Assembly (NCBI RefSeq): GCF_900177765.1
Contig: NZ_FXWI01000002.1
Location: 744,001 to 808,000 of the forward strand
Reading direction: 5' to 3'
Source of the DNA: Agreia sp. VKM Ac-1783
GTDB lineage: Bacteria; Actinomycetota; Actinomycetes; Actinomycetales; Microbacteriaceae
Length of the DNA: 64,000 nt
The first letter of the stretch is position 1. Each line of letters begins with the position of its first letter. A program made the translations under genes and the position numbers. The notes beneath the pieces are model-generated. The model was given only the letters and a program-made list of their open reading frames with translations. It did no database searches and had not been told where the DNA came from. Positions 54,501 through 62,560 of the stretch are shown here, one piece after another.

Positions 54501-55379
54501 ATGGACGCCATCACCCCGCAGCGTGCGGGCTACCGATCCGACTTCCTCGCCGTTGCGGTCGCTCTGCCCGCACCGACCACAGGAACCCCGTTTCGAGAAC
54601 TGCTCTACACGCATTTCACCGTGCTTCTCGACCCGGTGAGGCGGCTCGCTCTATCGACAGGGGTGAACATCGACGGCGACTCGCTCGACGACATCGCGCG
54701 CGGTGACGACTGGCATATAGACGACAGGATTCCCGACCGCGAGCAGACCGGAGAGGAGATCTACGCTCGCAACGAGCTCGATCGCGGCCATCTGGTGCGG
54801 CGGAGAGACCCCGTGTGGGGAGATCGTGCCACGGCGGCCCAGGCGAACTTCGACACCTTCGCATACCCGAACGCAGCCCCTCAGGCGAGCGAGTTCAACC
54901 AGTCGAAGGAGTTGTGGCTCGGTCTGGAAGACCACGTGCTCTCTTACGCCCAGACGAACCGCAATCGAATCAGCGTCTTCACCTCCCCGGTGCTCGCGCT
55001 GAACGATCCGTTGTACCGTGGCGTGGGCATCCCCCAGTCGTTCTGGAAGGTGGCGGTCTGGACCTCGGACGAGACCGGCACTGCCACCCTCCGTTCGGCC
55101 GGCTTCGTGCTCGATCAGTCGTCTCAGCTGACGGACATCGATCTCAACGACTCCAGCGCGCAGGCCCTCGTCGACGGCGGACCGCCGCCCCTCGGGCCGT
55201 ACCTCAGCTACCAGGTTCCGGTCGAAGACATCGAGAGCCTCACGGGACTCGACTTCGGAGACCTCGTGGGTGCCGACGTTATGGCGCCCGTGCTCGCCGG
55301 CAGGGCCGACGGCTCACCTCGAACCGGATGGGTGAGACTGCGCTCCGAAGACGACATCACCCTCGAGAAGGCCGAATAG
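54501..55379 (+). CDS. DNA/RNA non-specific endonuclease, no signal peptide
   Basis: 292 residues. Beta-beta-alpha-metal nuclease of the NucA/EndoG type: DRGH at 94-97 (catalytic His 97) and the metal-ligand Asn block SEFNQSKELWLGLEDHV. Most family members are secreted; this one starts MDAITPQRAG with no signal peptide. The frame is open upstream to 54231, but that part overlaps the divergent gene and has no signal either. Followed after two bases by the DUF2071 gene. Confidence 0.83.
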   Translation: MDAITPQRAGYRSDFLAVAVALPAPTTGTPFRELLYTHFTVLLDPVRRLALSTGVNIDGDSLDDIARGDDWHIDDRIPDREQTGEEIYARNELDRGHLVRRRDPVWGDRATAAQANFDTFAYPNAAPQASEFNQSKELWLGLEDHVLSYAQTNRNRISVFTSPVLALNDPLYRGVGIPQSFWKVAVWTSDETGTATLRSAGFVLDQSSQLTDIDLNDSSAQALVDGGPPPLGPYLSYQVPVEDIESLTGLDFGDLVGADVMAPVLAGRADGSPRTGWVRLRSEDDITLEKAE

Positions 55380-55381
55380 CC

Positions 55382-56122
55382 GTGGAGCTCTCACGCACAG
55401 CTCCCTCGCTTCGCGGTGGCGTCGTCGCCGCCCAGGAATGGCGACAGGTCGCCTTCGTGCACTGGCGGGTCGCGCCTGAAGTCGTGGCTCCACTCCTGCC
55501 TCCGGGCGTCGTTCCCGATGTCTTCGATGGATCGAGCTGGGTCGGGCTCATCGCCTTCCGCCTGGGCGACGCACGCATCGGCCCGCTGCCCCCGACATCG
55601 CGCTGGGGATCCTTCACCGAGGTCAACGTGCGGCTCTACGGCGTCGACGCAGCGGGCCGCCGGGGCGTCGTGTTCCGCTCGCTCGAGGCATCCAGCCTGC
55701 CGGCCGTGATCGCCGCCCGCGGCCTCTTCGGGCTCCCTTACGTGTGGTCGCGCACCGACCAGCGGCAGAGCTCCGACGGGTGGCAGTACGCATCCCGTCG
55801 ACGAGCTCTCTTGCCTGGGTCGCCCGAACCGCGATTCCGCCTCGACGTGTCTGTCGACGAGACGCGCACGGTCGACGACGACCTGTCGCTGTTCTTGACC
55901 GCCCGATGGGGACTCTTCCAAGAACGGCTCGGTCGCACTCTGTGGCTGCCGAACGAGCATGAGCCCTGGGTGCTGCATCCGGCGCGGGTCACCGCGCTCT
56001 ACGACGAACTCTGTGCCGCAGCCGGACTTCCGGGCATCGTGGATTCCCCGCCAGACTCGGTGCTGTTCAGCCCGGGCGTCGACGCGCGCTTCGGCCTCGG
56101 CAGCATGAAGGGTGCCGTGTGA
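55382..56122 (+). CDS. DUF2071 (YqjF family) protein
   Basis: 246 residues with a GTG start two bases after the nuclease stop. Family blocks: VHWRVAPEVVAPLLPPGVVPDVFDGSSWVGLIAFRL, FTEVNVRLYGVDAAGRRGVVFRSLEAS, and TARWGLFQERLG. Acetoacetate-decarboxylase-like fold; function unknown. Its stop overlaps the GTG of the transporter gene (GTGA). Confidence 0.85.
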   Translation: MELSRTAPSLRGGVVAAQEWRQVAFVHWRVAPEVVAPLLPPGVVPDVFDGSSWVGLIAFRLGDARIGPLPPTSRWGSFTEVNVRLYGVDAAGRRGVVFRSLEASSLPAVIAARGLFGLPYVWSRTDQRQSSDGWQYASRRRALLPGSPEPRFRLDVSVDETRTVDDDLSLFLTARWGLFQERLGRTLWLPNEHEPWVLHPARVTALYDELCAAAGLPGIVDSPPDSVLFSPGVDARFGLGSMKGAV

Positions 56123-57060
56123 CGGGGCACCGACTCGTCGGTGTCGCCGCCATTCTCGTGACCTCTGTGCTGTGGGGAACGACGGGAACCGCCGCGACCC
56201 TCGCCCCCACCGTCGGCCCCCTCGCGATCGGCTCCGCAGCTCTCGGCATCGGCGGGTTGCTGCAGGCGGCCATAGCCCTGCCCGCGCTCCGCGCTGCCCG
56301 CTCTGCCCTCCGCGCGAGGCGTGGCATCGTGATCCTCGGCGCTGTCTCGGTGGCGATCTACCCACTCGCTTTCTACAGTTCGATGCAGTCGGCTGGAGTC
56401 GCGGTGGGTTCCGTCGTCTCGCTGGCCTCTGCGCCCCTGGCGTCTGGCCTGCTCGAGCGGGTGGTCGACCGTCGCGCCCTGAGCCGCTGGTGGATGCTCG
56501 CGGCCGGGTTGGGCGTGATCGGCAGCGTCATGCTGTGCGCGGCGAAGCTCGACGGCCCGGCCTCCTCGGCGGCGGGAACCGTCTCGGGCATCCTGCTCGG
56601 GCTGCTCGCGGGTGCGACATACGCCATCTACTCGTGGGTGGCACACAGGCTCATGAGCGAGGGCGTGAGCCGCGGCGCCTCGATGGGTTCCGTCTTCGGG
56701 CTCGGAGGCGTGATGCTCCTTCCCGTTCTCGTGATCACGGGGGCGCCGCTGATCGCATCGCCCCAGGCGTTCGCCGTCGCGACCTACATGGCGCTCGTAC
56801 CGATGTTCCTCGGCTACGTGCTCTTCGGAATCGGCCTGGCCCGGGTGACGGCGAGCACGGCGACGACCATCACGATCGCCGAGCCCGCCGTCGCCACCGT
56901 GCTCGCCGTGCTCGTCGTCGGCGAAAGGCTCACCACACTGGGGTGGGCCGGACTCGGCGTGATCGCTCTCGTGCTCGTGCTGCTCGCCGTAGCCCCGGCC
57001 ACCTCACCTCGTCGCGAGACGCGGTCAGGCCTGCCGTTTCGCGGGTCGATGACCGGGTAG
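56119..57060 (+). CDS. EamA/DMT family exporter
   Basis: 313 residues, ten predicted helices in two EamA repeats: VAAILVTSVLWGTTGTAATLA starts the first, ILLGLLAGATYAIYSWVAHRLM the second, and STATTITIAEPAVATVLAVLVVGE is the C-terminal signature. Probably exports amino acids or other metabolites. Coupled to DUF2071. Ends overlapping the convergent XRE-cupin gene by 36 bases. Confidence 0.88.
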   Translation: MTGHRLVGVAAILVTSVLWGTTGTAATLAPTVGPLAIGSAALGIGGLLQAAIALPALRAARSALRARRGIVILGAVSVAIYPLAFYSSMQSAGVAVGSVVSLASAPLASGLLERVVDRRALSRWWMLAAGLGVIGSVMLCAAKLDGPASSAAGTVSGILLGLLAGATYAIYSWVAHRLMSEGVSRGASMGSVFGLGGVMLLPVLVITGAPLIASPQAFAVATYMALVPMFLGYVLFGIGLARVTASTATTITIAEPAVATVLAVLVVGERLTTLGWAGLGVIALVLVLLAVAPATSPRRETRSGLPFRGSMTG

Positions 57061-57609
57061 GTGGGCACGCTCTCCGTCGTGATCGAAGATCGTGAGCAGC
57101 TCGACGGGTCCGTCGTTGGCTTCGAGGGCGTGCGGCGTCATCGTCGAGAACTCGGCCGCCTGACCCTCGCGCACCAGAATCGTCCGCTCACCGAGACGCA
57201 AGGTGAGCACCCCCTTGAGAACCGTGAACCATTCATAGCCCGGGTGCACCTGCGGCTCCGTCTTCTCGCGCTCCGCGGTGATGCGCATCTTGGCGATCAT
57301 GACTCCCCTGCGGTCACGCTCGCGCGAGAGGAGCCAGATCGTCGATCCGATCCCCGTCTCGGGCTCGGGCCTGATGACGACGTCGTCGTCGCCCTCCGAT
57401 TCGACCAGTTGATCGAGAGTCGTTCCGAGCGCCTGGGCGATCGGCACGAGCTGATCGAGAGCGATGCGCCGGTGCCCCGTCTCGATTCGGCTGAGCGTCG
57501 ACGGCGAGAGATAGCACCGGCTCGACAGAGTGTCCAGGGTCCAGCCCAGAGACAGGCGAAGGCTTCGGATGCGCTGGCGCACCACGTCGTCGATCAGGTC
57601 TTGCGTCAT
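57025..57609 (-). CDS. XRE-cupin transcriptional regulator
   Basis: 194 residues. HTH SLGWTLDTLSSRCYLSPSTLSRIETGHRRI near residues 22-51 and a C-terminal cupin barrel (YEWFTVLKGVLTLRLGERTILVREGQAAEF). The ATG at 57609 is preferred over upstream in-frame ones. It lies exactly in the centre of a palindrome, suggesting autorepression. Could regulate the EamA exporter or the divergent methyltransferase. Confidence 0.88.
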   Translation of the reverse strand: MTQDLIDDVVRQRIRSLRLSLGWTLDTLSSRCYLSPSTLSRIETGHRRIALDQLVPIAQALGTTLDQLVESEGDDDVVIRPEPETGIGSTIWLLSRERDRRGVMIAKMRITAEREKTEPQVHPGYEWFTVLKGVLTLRLGERTILVREGQAAEFSTMTPHALEANDGPVELLTIFDHDGERAHLPGHRPAKRQA

Positions 57610-57615
57610 ACGCAA
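57601..57615. promoter_or_regulatory. palindrome TTGCGT-CAT-ACGCAA centred on the XRE-cupin start codon
   Basis: Perfect 6-bp arms around the CAT that is the start codon of the minus-strand regulator gene. If the mRNA is leaderless or short-leadered, binding here would block transcription initiation. The divergent methyltransferase gene starts 42 bases away. Confidence 0.45.
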
Positions 57616-57656
57616 GAGCATATGCCGCATGAGGATGATTCGCGTAGCGTTGTCCT

Positions 57657-58529
57657 ATGACGCACGCCTCCCACGCACTGCACCACTCGCATCCCGACCG
57701 AGCCAAACACGGTCAGGCACCTGAACACCATGCCGAGCTCGAGGAGGTGCTCGATCTCGACGCGCGGCTCGGCGCGTCGGTGTTGTCGCAGGCCATGGAT
57801 GACGCCGTGCAAGCGCTCGCGACCGAGCCTCGCGAGATCGTCGATCTCGGTGCCGGCACTGGAACCGGAACGGTCGCCCTCGCGCACCGCTTCGGCCGCG
57901 CCCGAGTCCACAGCATCGACGCCTCCGTCGGCATGCTCGATCGCGTGCGGGAGGCCGCGAGGGAAGCGGGCGTGGCCGAGCGCGTACAGCCGCACCTAGC
58001 GGACCTCGACGGCGAGTGGACCGCCGATCTGCCCGACGGAATCGACATGGCGTGGGCGGCTCTGTCGCTGCACCACGTCGAAGATCCACCTCGTCTTCTG
58101 CGGCAGCTCTTCGAATCCCTTCGCCCCGGAGGCGTGCTTGTAGTGATCGAGATGACGGGCGAGACGAGCTATGAACCCGCCGACCTGGGAACCAGACGCG
58201 CTCGACTCGGAAACCGCATCGTAGATACGCTCGCCGCACGAGGCTATCCGGTCACCGCAGACTGGACGGATGCTCTCACTTCCGCCGGATTCGCCCCGGT
58301 ACGTCGGCGCGAGACGAGCGTCACCGCGTCGACAGAGACACGAGACGGCTCCCGCTACCTCGAAGTGCAGCTCGCCTTCAATCGCGCCTTGCTCGCCGAG
58401 GGCATGGACAGTGACGATCTCGACGCTGTCGACGAGGTGATCACACAGCTGGGCGGCGGCTATTCACCTCTCGCCGTCGCATCCGGACGCGTCATCTGGG
58501 TGGCCGTGCGACCCGACGTCGCCGCATGA
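57657..58529 (+). CDS. class I SAM-dependent methyltransferase
   Basis: 290 residues. Motif I EIVDLGAGTGTGTVALAHRFG, post-I acidic turn VHSIDAS, motif IV GIDMAWAALSLHHVEDPPRLLRQLFESLRPGGVLVVIEM. N-terminus is His-rich (HALHHSHPDR). The substrate is not predictable. Divergent from the XRE-cupin regulator. Confidence 0.87.
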   Translation: MTHASHALHHSHPDRAKHGQAPEHHAELEEVLDLDARLGASVLSQAMDDAVQALATEPREIVDLGAGTGTGTVALAHRFGRARVHSIDASVGMLDRVREAAREAGVAERVQPHLADLDGEWTADLPDGIDMAWAALSLHHVEDPPRLLRQLFESLRPGGVLVVIEMTGETSYEPADLGTRRARLGNRIVDTLAARGYPVTADWTDALTSAGFAPVRRRETSVTASTETRDGSRYLEVQLAFNRALLAEGMDSDDLDAVDEVITQLGGGYSPLAVASGRVIWVAVRPDVAA

Positions 58530-58539
58530 CGCGTCGACG

Positions 58540-59115
58540 TCAGTCTTCGTGCGCGTCTGACGCGGGCACATAGCGAAGCCAGAGCCCTCCGGACGACAGA
58601 CGATGCTCGTCGAGCAACCTGAGGTCGAGGCGGATTCCGATGGGGAAGAAGGGCGTACCGCCACCGACTGTCTTCGGCCCGAGAACGGGCTGGTATTCAT
58701 CGACGAGACCCGCTCGGACAGCGTGAGCTGCGAGGTGCGGGCCGTCGATGGTGATGTCGCTCTCGGAGGCAGATTTGAGCTCTCGGATCGCGGCGACATC
58801 GAAGGAGCGCTCGATGCGCGTCCGCTCGCTGGAGACATCCTGCAGCGTCGTCGAGTAGACGACCTTGTCGGCAGCCTGCCAGACGCGGGCGAAGTCAACG
58901 ATGAACGGCGGCGCCTGTTCGAGCAGATGGGCCGTCTCCCAGAAGACCATCGTCTCGTACATGCGACGGCCGTACAGAAAGGTGCCCACCGACCGAAGCT
59001 GCTCTCCGAAGAAATCATGTTCGTCTTCGCCGACCTCCGTGAAGTCGAACCCGCCCTCGGCATCGATGGCGTAGCCGTCGAGTGAGGTGATCATCGAATA
59101 GATCAGTTTGCCCAC
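58540..59115 (-). CDS. dihydrofolate reductase-like (RibD C-terminal domain) protein
   Basis: 191 residues. Fold start MGKLIYSMITSLDGYAIDAEGGFDF, then GRRMYETMVFWE and a C-terminal HLAAHAVRAGLVDEYQPVLGPKTVGGGTPFF, the standard blocks of the YwjB/RibD-C family. NADPH-dependent reductase with unknown substrate; not the main FolA. Confidence 0.88.
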   Translation of the reverse strand: MGKLIYSMITSLDGYAIDAEGGFDFTEVGEDEHDFFGEQLRSVGTFLYGRRMYETMVFWETAHLLEQAPPFIVDFARVWQAADKVVYSTTLQDVSSERTRIERSFDVAAIRELKSASESDITIDGPHLAAHAVRAGLVDEYQPVLGPKTVGGGTPFFPIGIRLDLRLLDEHRLSSGGLWLRYVPASDAHED

Positions 59116-59207
59116 GGGAACCTCCGAACGGGTGCCGCATCGTCGTCGACACGCTCCGACATTACTGCCGCGATACCGGGCCTGTCACCCGCCCGTTCAG
59201 GATCGAA

Positions 59208-59240
59208 GCGTGTGCCGCGCACTCGGTGCGCGGCACACGC
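59208..59240. terminator. strong hairpin after the GH32 gene
   Basis: Perfect 13-bp stem beginning GCGTGTGCCGCGC with 7-base loop ACTCGGT, five bases past the GH32 stop; on the minus strand TTCG follows. The rest of the 129-base gap shows no gene. Confidence 0.8.
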
Positions 59241-59244
59241 CTAC

Positions 59245-62200
59245 TCAGCTCGTGACTCGATTGCGACGAGCGCGCCTTCTCGCCCACAGCGTCGCCGCCC
59301 CGGCCGCCAGCAGCAGCGCCGCGAGCACTCCGGCGAGGCCGACCGAGAGTCCCGTAGCGGCGAGCCCTGCCCGTGGATCGCTGGCCGGCGCCGAAGGCCC
59401 GTCAGTCGACGGTGCGGTCGTCGGCGTTCCGGATGCGGCGGCGATCCGCACGTCGACCGGAGCCGACGTCACCCCCTCTCCGACCACGTTGCGGGCCGAC
59501 ACCGTGAAGCTCGCCACAGAGCCCGGAACCAGCCCGGTGACACGGCATTCACCCTCCGTGACTTCGCACACCGAGCCCGCTGCCCGCGCATTCGCGGCGA
59601 CCTCGGCTGCCTCGGCGGCCGAGCGCACGACGTACGACGTGACCGGCGACCCGCCGTCGTCCTCCGGCGCAGCCCACGTGATGGTCGCGACCCCCGGCTC
59701 GGTCGACGTCGCCGCCACCGAGGTCGGAGCCCCGGGAGCTGCTAGCACCGGCTGCGGATCGTACATTCCGCCGTACAGCGGCGTGATCGTCAGGCTCTCG
59801 ATCTCGGCCGATCCTCCGGTCGACAGGAGCGAGATCCCCGTCGACGACGGGTCGGGGAACACCTGGTCGGTGATCGTCGTCGAACCGCCCTGCGCGAAGG
59901 CCTGCACCGACGCGTTGTCGACATAGACCTCCAGGCGCAGACGCCCGTCGTCATCCAGCGCCACGGGCGCCGTCTCGACCGACGAGAACGTCGGGTTGAA
60001 CGAGACGTCACCCGATGCTCGGCGATCCAGGCTCAATGATCCGGATGCGGTGTCGTACGTGAGCGGCGTCGACTGCGTGCCGTCGCTCGACGTGCGCAGG
60101 GCGAGGCCGAAGCTCGACGCCGTACCCGGCTTGAGCACGGCATCCACTCGGTAGACCGCGCCGACATCGTCGACGGGCAGAGCGGTCTCGCCCTCGGCGA
60201 CGGGGCCGGCGGGCACGCTCACCGCGGCGAAGGGCTTCGACAGCCCGTCGACCTGCTCCACCACGTCGGAGACCAGCTTCGGTCGCCCGTCGATGCTCTT
60301 GAGCGACAGCTCGCGAGGCAGAGCCATTGCGCTCCTCCACTGACCGGTCGGGATATCGTTCGCGTACTCCCAGTTGTTCATCCAGGCGACCATGATGCGC
60401 TTGCCGTCGGGAGCGTTGTCGTAGGTGACGCCCGCGTAGAAGTCGCGGCCCCAGTCGAGCCAGTCGTACGACTCGAGGCGCGGCGCGGCGGCTTTGTCGG
60501 AGAACATGAACTGATCGGCCAGGACGTGGCCCCATCCGGCGCGGCTGTTGTCGACCACCGTGATGTGCGCGGTCTTGCCGATGAGGTCGGACACGTTCCA
60601 CGAGGCCCAGTCCAGCGTCTCGCTGTCGTTGCCTGTCGTGCTTCGAGCCACCTGGCCATCGACAACGAGGTTGACCGAGGTCTCGTTACTGCGAACAAGG
60701 GCCGGGCTGTCGGCCAGAACGACCTCGTCGAGAGTGAGGTGGCCCCATCCCCCGGTCGCCTGGTCGTTCACGCGCACCTGAGCCTGCCTACCCTGGTATT
60801 CGCTGACATCCCAGCTTTTCCAGTTCAATGCCCCGTCGTTCTCTCCCGATGCGGTATCGACGACGATCCCGTCGACGAGCAGCTCGGCCTGCAGCACCTG
60901 GCTGCTCGTCCCGTCGCGCTTTCCTCCTCCGATCAGCATGCTGACGAAGGACTTGTCGATGGTGAACGCCTCCGATGTCATCGTTCCGATGTTGTCGTCA
61001 CCATTCGGCCCACCGTCCCAGGTATTGATGCGCTTGGCTCCGATCGCGTAGTCGCCACCGGATGTCGATGGGTTGCGTTCCGCTACGAAGTCACCCGTCA
61101 CGGTCCAGCCGTGATCGACGACGCTCTCGCTGCCCGGGTACTCGAAGCCGTCGAAGAGCAGCTCGCTGTCGGCGGGCGGCTCGTTGCCCAACTGGCTGCC
61201 GTCGACGCGTGGGTGCTTGCCGCCGCCGACGAGGAAGTTGACGTAGTCCTTGCTCACCGTGAAGTCCGGTGACGACATGCTTCCGAGCGGCCAGTCGCCA
61301 TCGTTGAACCCGTTGATGAGTCCAGCCCCGATCTGACCGACGACCGCCTGCTGTCCGTCGATCGCGCCGGTGGCCGGCTGGTCTCCGAATGGTCCGTTCT
61401 TCCAGTTCCCCGGCTCGTTGGCGGCGGTCCACCCCGAGTAGGTTCCGTCGTCGAAGCCGGCGAACAGCTCGCCCTCCGGCAGAGAGTCTGTCGGCTGCGT
61501 CGAGTCGGACGTGAACGTGGTGCCGTCGAAGTCGCCCACGAAGTACTGACCGCCGGAGCCGCCTGACACGGCGCCCGGGTTGAGGTTCACCACCATGACC
61601 CACTTGGTGTTCGCCGGGTCGCCGTCGACAGCGAGCGGAAAGAGATCCGGGCACTCCCAGATGCCGGCCGTCGCATTGGCCGGCCCGAAATCGCTGAGGT
61701 AGGTCCAGTCGATCAGGTTGTCAGAGCGGTAGAGCAGAACGCGGTGCTCGGTCGCCTCGACGGTCGCCACGACCCAGTAGGACTTCTCAGGTGATCCGCC
61801 GTCGTACCAGAACATGTGTGGGTCTCTGAAGTTGTTCGAGTCGCGGTCGAGGATCGGGTTGCCGGAGTACTTGATCCAGGTCGCGCCCGCGTCAGTGCTG
61901 TAGGCGAGCGCCTGGGCCTGCTTGCCCGTCTTGTAGGCGGCGGTGTACATGGCGACAAGAGGTGGATTGTCGGCCGTTCCGAGGCCAGACGTGTTGTCGT
62001 GGTCGACGACGATCGAGCCGGAGAAGATATCCGCATCGGCGTCTTGGGGAATCGCCAGCGGCTGCTCCGACCAGTGCACCAGATCGGTGCTCGTGGCGTG
62101 GCCCCAGCTCATGTTTCCCCAGGTCGTGCCGAAGGGGTTGTACTGATAGAAGAGGTGATAGACGCCCTCGTAGTAGACGAGACCGTTCGGGTCGTTCATC

Positions 62201-62445
62201 CAGTTCTTCGCGGGACTGTACCCGAGGTACGGCCGGTAGGGCTCGGCCGGAGGGGCCGCGTCAGACACCGCTGCGGCTCCGACCGATTGAACCGCCGATA
62301 CGGCCATCGGATGCGCGGCCGCTGTCGATGCGGCACCAGAGACCCCGGCCGCCAGAAGGAGAAAAGCACTGGTCGCGGCCGTGATCCTCGTGGCCGAGCC
62401 GGGCCGATTTCTTGAATGCTGTTGCTGTTTATCGTGATGTTTCAC
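59245..62445 (-). CDS. secreted, wall-anchored GH32 fructan hydrolase (levanase/inulinase type)
   Basis: 1066 residues with a GTG start after AAGGG. Signal peptide (about 1-45); GH32 propeller with WMNDPNG (nucleophile Asp 85), FRDPH (Asp 208) and WECPDLF (acid/base Glu 264). The propeller is interrupted at about 322-652 by an accessory beta domain that itself holds a second full copy (about 427-581). Then the GH32 C-terminal sandwich (to about 895), an FN3 domain (904-1003), a Ser/Thr/Pro linker and a sorting signal LAATG at 1028 with hydrophobic helix and Arg tail, matching the LAXTG of class E sortases. Releases fructose from extracellular fructan. Confidence 0.93.
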   Translation of the reverse strand: MKHHDKQQQHSRNRPGSATRITAATSAFLLLAAGVSGAASTAAAHPMAVSAVQSVGAAAVSDAAPPAEPYRPYLGYSPAKNWMNDPNGLVYYEGVYHLFYQYNPFGTTWGNMSWGHATSTDLVHWSEQPLAIPQDADADIFSGSIVVDHDNTSGLGTADNPPLVAMYTAAYKTGKQAQALAYSTDAGATWIKYSGNPILDRDSNNFRDPHMFWYDGGSPEKSYWVVATVEATEHRVLLYRSDNLIDWTYLSDFGPANATAGIWECPDLFPLAVDGDPANTKWVMVVNLNPGAVSGGSGGQYFVGDFDGTTFTSDSTQPTDSLPEGELFAGFDDGTYSGWTAANEPGNWKNGPFGDQPATGAIDGQQAVVGQIGAGLINGFNDGDWPLGSMSSPDFTVSKDYVNFLVGGGKHPRVDGSQLGNEPPADSELLFDGFEYPGSESVVDHGWTVTGDFVAERNPSTSGGDYAIGAKRINTWDGGPNGDDNIGTMTSEAFTIDKSFVSMLIGGGKRDGTSSQVLQAELLVDGIVVDTASGENDGALNWKSWDVSEYQGRQAQVRVNDQATGGWGHLTLDEVVLADSPALVRSNETSVNLVVDGQVARSTTGNDSETLDWASWNVSDLIGKTAHITVVDNSRAGWGHVLADQFMFSDKAAAPRLESYDWLDWGRDFYAGVTYDNAPDGKRIMVAWMNNWEYANDIPTGQWRSAMALPRELSLKSIDGRPKLVSDVVEQVDGLSKPFAAVSVPAGPVAEGETALPVDDVGAVYRVDAVLKPGTASSFGLALRTSSDGTQSTPLTYDTASGSLSLDRRASGDVSFNPTFSSVETAPVALDDDGRLRLEVYVDNASVQAFAQGGSTTITDQVFPDPSSTGISLLSTGGSAEIESLTITPLYGGMYDPQPVLAAPGAPTSVAATSTEPGVATITWAAPEDDGGSPVTSYVVRSAAEAAEVAANARAAGSVCEVTEGECRVTGLVPGSVASFTVSARNVVGEGVTSAPVDVRIAAASGTPTTAPSTDGPSAPASDPRAGLAATGLSVGLAGVLAALLLAAGAATLWARRRARRNRVTS

Positions 62446-62472
62446 AGGACGCCCTTCACTGCGCGTTGTCGA

Positions 62473-62490
62473 GATGACATCGATGTCATC
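62473..62490. promoter_or_regulatory. 18-bp perfect palindrome, LacI-type operator of the GH32 gene
   Basis: GATGACATC followed directly by its complement. It lies 27 bases upstream of the GH32 GTG and just downstream of the putative -10. A 13-base core with one mismatch recurs in front of the sugar-binding lipoprotein gene. Confidence 0.75.
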
Positions 62491-62501
62491 AATCGCGAGT
62501 G

Positions 62502-62531
62502 ATGTTACGGAATGTCCACCGAACAATTCAA
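62502..62531 (-). promoter_or_regulatory. putative GH32 promoter
   Basis: On the minus strand: TTGAAT (62526-62531), 18-base spacer, TAACAT (62502-62507). The palindromic operator follows 11 bases downstream, a position that would block initiation. Confidence 0.45.
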
Positions 62532-62560
62532 GAAGTGATTCGGATTACGTGCCGAGCGAC

